This document shows positions 59,350 to 64,000 of a stretch of 64,000 nt of DNA, piece by piece. A program made the position numbers and the translations under genes. Position 1 is the first letter of the stretch. Each line of letters opens with the position of its first letter. The DNA comes from Clostridiales bacterium 38-18 (GTDB taxonomy: Bacteria; Bacillota; Clostridia; Peptostreptococcales; Acidaminobacteraceae). The notes below the pieces were generated by a model. It ran no database searches. It had not been told where the DNA came from and worked only from the letters and a program-made list of their open reading frames with translations. The stretch is taken from contig MKTL01000007.1 in NCBI GenBank assembly GCA_001897605.1, positions 1-64,000 of the forward strand, in the 5' to 3' direction.

Positions 59350-61763
59350 TTAATAAACTCATCGTAGGCACGAGAGGTTCTAAGCTTGCAGTTACCCAAA
59401 CGCAATGGGTAATGGATGCAATTTCTGAGAAGTTCCCTAACCTAACATTAGAAATGAAAATTATCGTCACTAAGGGCGATCAAATACAAGATAAACCACT
59501 GGATAAAATAGGCGACAAAGGCTTGTTCACCAAAGCACTTGAAGAGCAGCTATTAGAGGGGCGTATCGATTTTGCAGTTCATAGCCTTAAAGATATGCCA
59601 AGCGATCAGCCAGAAGGTCTGAGCTTGGCAAAGGTACCGAAACGTGAGGATGCCAGAGATGTTTTGGTACTCAGAGAGGGGTTAACTGGACTTAAGGACT
59701 TACCAGTAGGCGCTAAAATAGGTACAGGTAGCAAACGAAGATTGTTTCAAATCTTAAAGTCTCGGCCTGATATAGAAGCGGTACCTATTCGTGGTAACGT
59801 TGAAACGAGAATCGGTAAGATTGTAACCGAAAATTTAGATGGCGTCATTTTAGCTGCAGCTGGCATTCATCGCTTGGGACTTGAAAAGCAAATCACGGAG
59901 TACCTTGACGTCGATGTCTTACTCCCTTCTCCAGCACAAGGTGCATTGGGTCTTCAATACAAAACCGACAGAGAAGAAATCAAAGCGATCTTAAACGCCA
60001 TCCGCTCAGAATCCGATGACCTCTGTGTTAGAGCAGAGCGTGCCTTCCTGAAAGCCATAGAAGGGGGATGTCATGTACCTGTAGGTGCCTACGCCACACT
60101 TTTAGGAGAAAATCAACTGGAACTAAAAGCCATCTTTGGAGATGCAGAAGGTGAAGCGCTAACGCTTGTTAAGCTAGTGGGTGATCGTCAGTCACCAGAA
60201 GCCTTGGGAATCAGAGCTGCGAATGCCATTAAGAAAAAAGGAATCGTCTATCTCGTCGGTGCAGGTCCAGGGGATGAAGGTTTAATCACTGTAAAAGGCA
60301 AAGAAAAAATTGAAGCCTGCGAGGCAATCGTATACGATCGATTGGCAAGTCCGAAGCTGGTCGCTTTGGCACCAGCAGATGCTGAGCGAATCTATGTTGG
60401 AAAAGCGGCTGCCAATCACGCAATGACACAGGAAGACATCAACCAACTGCTTGTGAAATTAGGCTTACAAGGTAAAAATGTCGTCAGATTAAAGGGCGGT
60501 GACCCATATGTCTTTGGACGTGGTGGCGAAGAAGTGCTAGCGCTTAAAGCGGCTGGCGTGAACTTCGAAGTTGTCCCGGGCATCACATCCCCTATTGCAG
60601 GTCTTGGATATGCGGGCATACCGATCACACATCGAGGCATTACAACCTCATTCCACGTCTTTACAGGTCAGTTTAAGGACGATGAAACCGAGCTGGATTT
60701 TGACAGCATCGCCACTATAAAAGGCACTTTGGTATTTTTAATGAGCATCGCAAGCTTTAAAAAGATTGCCAAAGCACTGATCGTTCGAGGGTATCATCCG
60801 AAAACCCCAGCTGCGATCGTTTCAAATGCAACAACGGTCAAACAAAATGTTACGGCGACGACTTTAGAGGGACTAGATGCCATAGAAGATGTTTTATCCC
60901 CAGCATTTTTAGTGATTGGGGAAGTAGTTGCACTTAGAGAGGAACTCAATTGGTTTGAGTCACTCCCACTCTTTGGCAAGCGCATACTGGTCACAAGAGC
61001 GACCAGTCAAGTGGGGACACTTTCAGATCGATTGACGGCTTTGGGCGCTGAGGTTACTGCGATGCCAATGCTTGCCTTTGAAGCACTGCAGCTTTCAAAC
61101 GAACAGAATCGAGCGCTGATTTCTAGTGACTATACACAGGTTTGGTTTACCAGTGAAAATGCCGTACACTTTTACTTTAAAGCACTAAAATCTGCCGGAC
61201 TGGATACAAGACATCTCGGCGGCATGAAGGTACTCGCAATCGGTCCAACGACGAAGCGTGTCGTAATGACGTATGGCATCACGCCAGATTTTATTCCGGC
61301 CGTCTATACGCAAGAGGGAATCTTTGAATTAATGCAACCACAGCTTTCAAAGGCGGATCGCGTGTTACTGCCTGTATCTGAGGATGCGAGAGAAACCTTG
61401 GAGCAACTACTTTCATTGACTTGTGAACTCGTCAAGGTGCCTTTATATCGTCCTGTAAATCCATCGTTAAGGACACCTTTTCACACGCTAGACGATTCGC
61501 CAAAAGAGTCATTACTCGGTAGATCCCTTGACGCGTTTGATTATGTAACGTTTACCAGTGCTTCTACGGCTGAGCACTTCCACCAAATGCTGATGGCAAA
61601 TACACCTGAACGACTCGCTCAAATTAAATGCTTGTCCATAGGACCGATTACCACAGCAAAATTAAAAGAGCTTGGCTTTAAACAGATACGTACAGCTGAA
61701 ACACATACCATCGATGGCATGTTAGAGGCATTGATTACAGGAGCTGAATATGAAACGATTTAG
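59346..61763 (+). CDS. HemC-CobA-HemD trifunctional fusion
   Basis: One 805-aa frame joins three enzymes. Hydroxymethylbilane synthase covers 1 to about 297 (GTRGSKLAVTQTQ, VHSLKDMPSD, cofactor cysteine in EGGCHVPVGAYA, Cys242). Uroporphyrinogen-III methyltransferase covers about 299-540 (VYLVGAGPGDEGLITVKG, RLKGGDPYVFGRGGEE, TSFHVFTGQF). Uroporphyrinogen-III synthase covers about 545-805. No internal stop is seen. It would carry porphobilinogen to precorrin-2 in one polypeptide. ATG 59346 follows GTGGAGGAACAGAAA and overlaps the previous stop. Confidence 0.94.
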   Translation: MINKLIVGTRGSKLAVTQTQWVMDAISEKFPNLTLEMKIIVTKGDQIQDKPLDKIGDKGLFTKALEEQLLEGRIDFAVHSLKDMPSDQPEGLSLAKVPKREDARDVLVLREGLTGLKDLPVGAKIGTGSKRRLFQILKSRPDIEAVPIRGNVETRIGKIVTENLDGVILAAAGIHRLGLEKQITEYLDVDVLLPSPAQGALGLQYKTDREEIKAILNAIRSESDDLCVRAERAFLKAIEGGCHVPVGAYATLLGENQLELKAIFGDAEGEALTLVKLVGDRQSPEALGIRAANAIKKKGIVYLVGAGPGDEGLITVKGKEKIEACEAIVYDRLASPKLVALAPADAERIYVGKAAANHAMTQEDINQLLVKLGLQGKNVVRLKGGDPYVFGRGGEEVLALKAAGVNFEVVPGITSPIAGLGYAGIPITHRGITTSFHVFTGQFKDDETELDFDSIATIKGTLVFLMSIASFKKIAKALIVRGYHPKTPAAIVSNATTVKQNVTATTLEGLDAIEDVLSPAFLVIGEVVALREELNWFESLPLFGKRILVTRATSQVGTLSDRLTALGAEVTAMPMLAFEALQLSNEQNRALISSDYTQVWFTSENAVHFYFKALKSAGLDTRHLGGMKVLAIGPTTKRVVMTYGITPDFIPAVYTQEGIFELMQPQLSKADRVLLPVSEDARETLEQLLSLTCELVKVPLYRPVNPSLRTPFHTLDDSPKESLLGRSLDAFDYVTFTSASTAEHFHQMLMANTPERLAQIKCLSIGPITTAKLKELGFKQIRTAETHTIDGMLEALITGAEYETI

Positions 61764-62715
61764 AAGATTAAGAATGCAAGATGAACTTAGAAATAGCATC
61801 AAAGAAAATCATCTTTTAAAAAGCGATTTGATTACACCCATTTTCGTGATAGAAGGCGAAAATATAAAAAATGCAACAGACGCAATGCCTGATCTTTATC
61901 GATACTCATTGGATCGACTAGAAGAAGAACTCACTGAGCTCAGGGACAGAGGCCTATTCAAAATTTTATTATTTGGCGTACCCGATCACAAAGATGCAAG
62001 AGGCACAATGGCATACGCCGCTGAAGGCATCGTTCAAACGGCAATTAAGCAAATTAAAGCGTTTGATGCGCGTTTTTATATCATCACTGATATCTGCCTC
62101 TGTCAATATACCGACCACGGTCATTGTGGCATCCTAGACGATCTTGGGGAAGTGGTGAACGACGAAAGTGCGAAGCTTATGGCAGCCATTGCTCTTAGTC
62201 ATGTGCATGCCGGCGCAGATATGGTGGCACCCTCCGATATGATGGATGGCAGAATCGCTGCGATCAGAGAGCGTTTAGACGCAGAGGGATTCACCTACAT
62301 CCCGATTTTATCGTATTCGCTGAAATACTGTTCGAATTACTATGGCCCATTTAGAGCCATCGCAGATTCTAAACCACAGTTCGGATCTAGAGACCACTAT
62401 CAGATGGACTATCACAACAGCAGACAGGCACTTGAAATCGCAAATGAAGATTTAGCACAAGGGGCGGATTTGATAATGGTAAAACCGGCGATGCTTTACC
62501 TAGACATTGTGAAAACCATTCGTCAGTCTATTTCAGCACCCGTGGTCGTCTACAATGTCAGTGGCGAATACGCCCTTTTATTAAAGGGGATTGAACAAGG
62601 CTTAGTCAATGAAGCCATAGTTTATGAAACGATGATTGGCTTTAAAAGAGCAGGTGCAGACCTCATCATCACCTATTTTTCAAAATGGCTTGTAGATAAA
62701 AATTTAGTATCCTAA
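61750..62715 (+). CDS. hemB: Porphobilinogen synthase (delta-aminolevulinate dehydratase)
   Basis: The 321-aa enzyme has the zinc cysteines DICLCQYTDHGHCG, the Schiff-base lysines in LSYSLKYCSNYYGPFR and MVKPAML, and SDMMDGRIAAIRE. It joins two aminolevulinates to porphobilinogen, the substrate of the HemC domain. Its start overlaps the fusion gene by 14 bases. Confidence 0.96.
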   Translation: MKRFRRLRMQDELRNSIKENHLLKSDLITPIFVIEGENIKNATDAMPDLYRYSLDRLEEELTELRDRGLFKILLFGVPDHKDARGTMAYAAEGIVQTAIKQIKAFDARFYIITDICLCQYTDHGHCGILDDLGEVVNDESAKLMAAIALSHVHAGADMVAPSDMMDGRIAAIRERLDAEGFTYIPILSYSLKYCSNYYGPFRAIADSKPQFGSRDHYQMDYHNSRQALEIANEDLAQGADLIMVKPAMLYLDIVKTIRQSISAPVVVYNVSGEYALLLKGIEQGLVNEAIVYETMIGFKRAGADLIITYFSKWLVDKNLVS

Positions 62716-62737
62716 ATCAGGACACCTTGGAGGAAAA

Positions 62738-64000
62738 ATGAAAAATTATAATCGATCAAATCAATTGTTTGAAAGGGCTCAAAAGGTGATTCCTGGAGGT
62801 GTCAACAGCCCAGTTAGAGCGTTCCGCTCGGTGGGAAGAGCACCAATTTTTATAGAAAGTGCAAAAGCGGCGACGTTAACCGATGTGGATGAGAACACCT
62901 ACATCGATTTTATCGGTTCTTGGGGTCCTATGATTTTAGGACATTCACCGAGCTTTGTGGATCAAAATCTATTGTCGGTGATTCAAAAGGGAATGAGCTA
63001 TGGTGTACCGAGTCCGTTTGAAGTGGAAATGGCAGAATGCTTAGTAGATGCTTATCAAGGACTTGAAATGGTGCGTATGGTCAACTCGGGCACAGAGGCG
63101 ACGATGAGTGCCATCAGAGCGGCTAGAGGTTACACTAGAAGAACAAAAATCGTAAAATTCGAAGGCTGCTACCATGGCCATTCAGATGCCTTATTGGTTA
63201 AGTCCGGTTCTGGAACCCTTACGTATGGCGTCCCAACTTCACTGGGTGTACCGGCAGATACTGTTAAAGACACATTGGTAGCAGTTTATAATGACGTAAC
63301 GGGCATAGAGCAGCTTTTTAAAAGTAATGGGAATGAGATTGCCTGTGTGATCTTAGAGCCGATAGCGGGCAATATGGGCGTTGTACCCGTAAAGGATGAA
63401 TTCGTAAAAACCTTAAGAAAGCTTTGCGATATGTATGGGGTCGTTTTAATTTTTGATGAAGTCATTACTGGCTTTAGACTTGCCTACGGTGGCGCAGCAT
63501 CCCTTTTAAACGTCACACCAGATATGGTCTGCTTTGGCAAAATCATCGGTGGCGGTCTACCAGTAGGCGCTTACGGCGGCAAAAAAGAAATCATGAGCGT
63601 GATTTCACCGCTGGGTGGCGTCTATCAAGCAGGCACCCTATCGGGGAATCCAATTGCGATGTATTGTGGGCTTGAGGTGCTTAAAACGCTTAGAGAAAAT
63701 CCAGAAATCTATACGAGCTTAGAAGAAAAAGCAGCTTACCTAGAGTCGGGGATGAACCGTATCATTGAGGAATATCAATTTCCCGTTACCTTTGTAAGAT
63801 ACAAGTCAATGCCGTGTTTGTTCTTTAAGACAGGTAGCTTGAGCAGCTACGATGAAGTAAAGGGCTGTGATACAGACGCCTATGCGACTTACTTCAAGGC
63901 CATGCTAGAAAGAGGGATCCTTTTACCTCCAGCGCAGTTTGAAGGGCTCTTTTTATCGACAGCGCATACGACTGAAGATTTAGAAGCTTATCTTACTGCT
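62738..64000 (+). CDS. hemL: Glutamate-1-semialdehyde 2,1-aminomutase (cut by the window end)
   Basis: The frame is open to the last base: 421 codons, only slightly short of the family's usual 425-430 residues, so almost complete. It has GGVNSPVRAFR, NSGTEATMSAIRAARG, FEGCYHGHSDALLVK, IFDEVITGFR and the PLP lysine in FGKIIGGGLPVG. It turns glutamate-1-semialdehyde into aminolevulinate. TTGGAGGAAAA precedes ATG at 62738. Confidence 0.96.
   Translation, partial: MKNYNRSNQLFERAQKVIPGGVNSPVRAFRSVGRAPIFIESAKAATLTDVDENTYIDFIGSWGPMILGHSPSFVDQNLLSVIQKGMSYGVPSPFEVEMAECLVDAYQGLEMVRMVNSGTEATMSAIRAARGYTRRTKIVKFEGCYHGHSDALLVKSGSGTLTYGVPTSLGVPADTVKDTLVAVYNDVTGIEQLFKSNGNEIACVILEPIAGNMGVVPVKDEFVKTLRKLCDMYGVVLIFDEVITGFRLAYGGAASLLNVTPDMVCFGKIIGGGLPVGAYGGKKEIMSVISPLGGVYQAGTLSGNPIAMYCGLEVLKTLRENPEIYTSLEEKAAYLESGMNRIIEEYQFPVTFVRYKSMPCLFFKTGSLSSYDEVKGCDTDAYATYFKAMLERGILLPPAQFEGLFLSTAHTTEDLEAYLTA

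Overview
The window reads as chromosomal DNA of a low-GC anaerobic Gram-positive bacterium, most likely class Clostridia. Signs are strong AGGAGG ribosome sites, frequent TTG/GTG starts, Gram-positive PTS control by a GlcT antiterminator, an oxygen-independent (cbi) cobalamin pathway, Acr3/ArsD/ArsA arsenic genes and a TndX-like large serine recombinase. The genus cannot be named from sequence alone.

Layout. (1) 1-511: the end of an oligopeptide ABC transporter operon. (2) About 550-4930: a small integrated element on the minus strand with a large serine recombinase, two small coupled genes, a possible oriT, a RepA-like ATPase and a leader of three hairpins sharing one loop sequence. (3) 4980-17809: a large arsenic/redox island. 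One ArsR has ATCGAT-N4-ATCGAT operators at its own promoter and at promoters upstream of two small genes and arsC. Its operon continues CoA-disulfide reductase/rhodanese, thioredoxin, CcdA, DUF2703, arsD, arsA, acr3, arsC and a frameshifted CobW-type GTPase gene. A divergent operon under a second ArsR carries three DUF318-type permeases, a ferredoxin and a redox-disulfide protein. A tRNA-Thr gene with two stem mismatches closes the island, its 3' end facing it.

(4) 18.3-30.6 kb: mixed housekeeping genes, among them a YitT protein, a UbiA prenyltransferase, a diguanylate cyclase, an NhaC antiporter and a cobalamin-riboswitch-controlled DUF4430 plus ECF S-component pair that probably takes up B12. 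(5) 30.7-35.3 kb: a lipoprotein, then glcT, a NagE-type PTS EIICB, crr and ptsH. Both glcT and the EIICB gene have antiterminator/terminator leaders. (6) 35.5-49.7 kb: cutC, a membrane MutS-like ATPase, an M42 peptidase, an acetyltransferase, a DUF3810 protein, an MFS transporter, a hydrolase, an old-yellow-enzyme homologue, pyruvate carboxylase, an SDR and an MscS channel.

(7) 49.7-64 kb: a second cobalamin riboswitch heads a long co-directional run: cbiX, C, D, E, T, L, F, G, H, J, then hemA, precorrin-2 dehydrogenase, a HemC-CobA-HemD fusion, hemB and hemL (cut by the window end). Together these cover the route from glutamyl-tRNA to about cobyrinic acid. The tetrapyrrole trunk therefore appears tied to B12 synthesis and B12 feedback. 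The two riboswitch loci share a 23-bp sequence just after their terminators.

Nothing here is proven to be a new system. The most unexplained items are the three-hairpin leader near 4.7-4.9 kb, the ArsR-controlled small genes, the redox relay in the ars operon and the HemC-CobA-HemD fusion.
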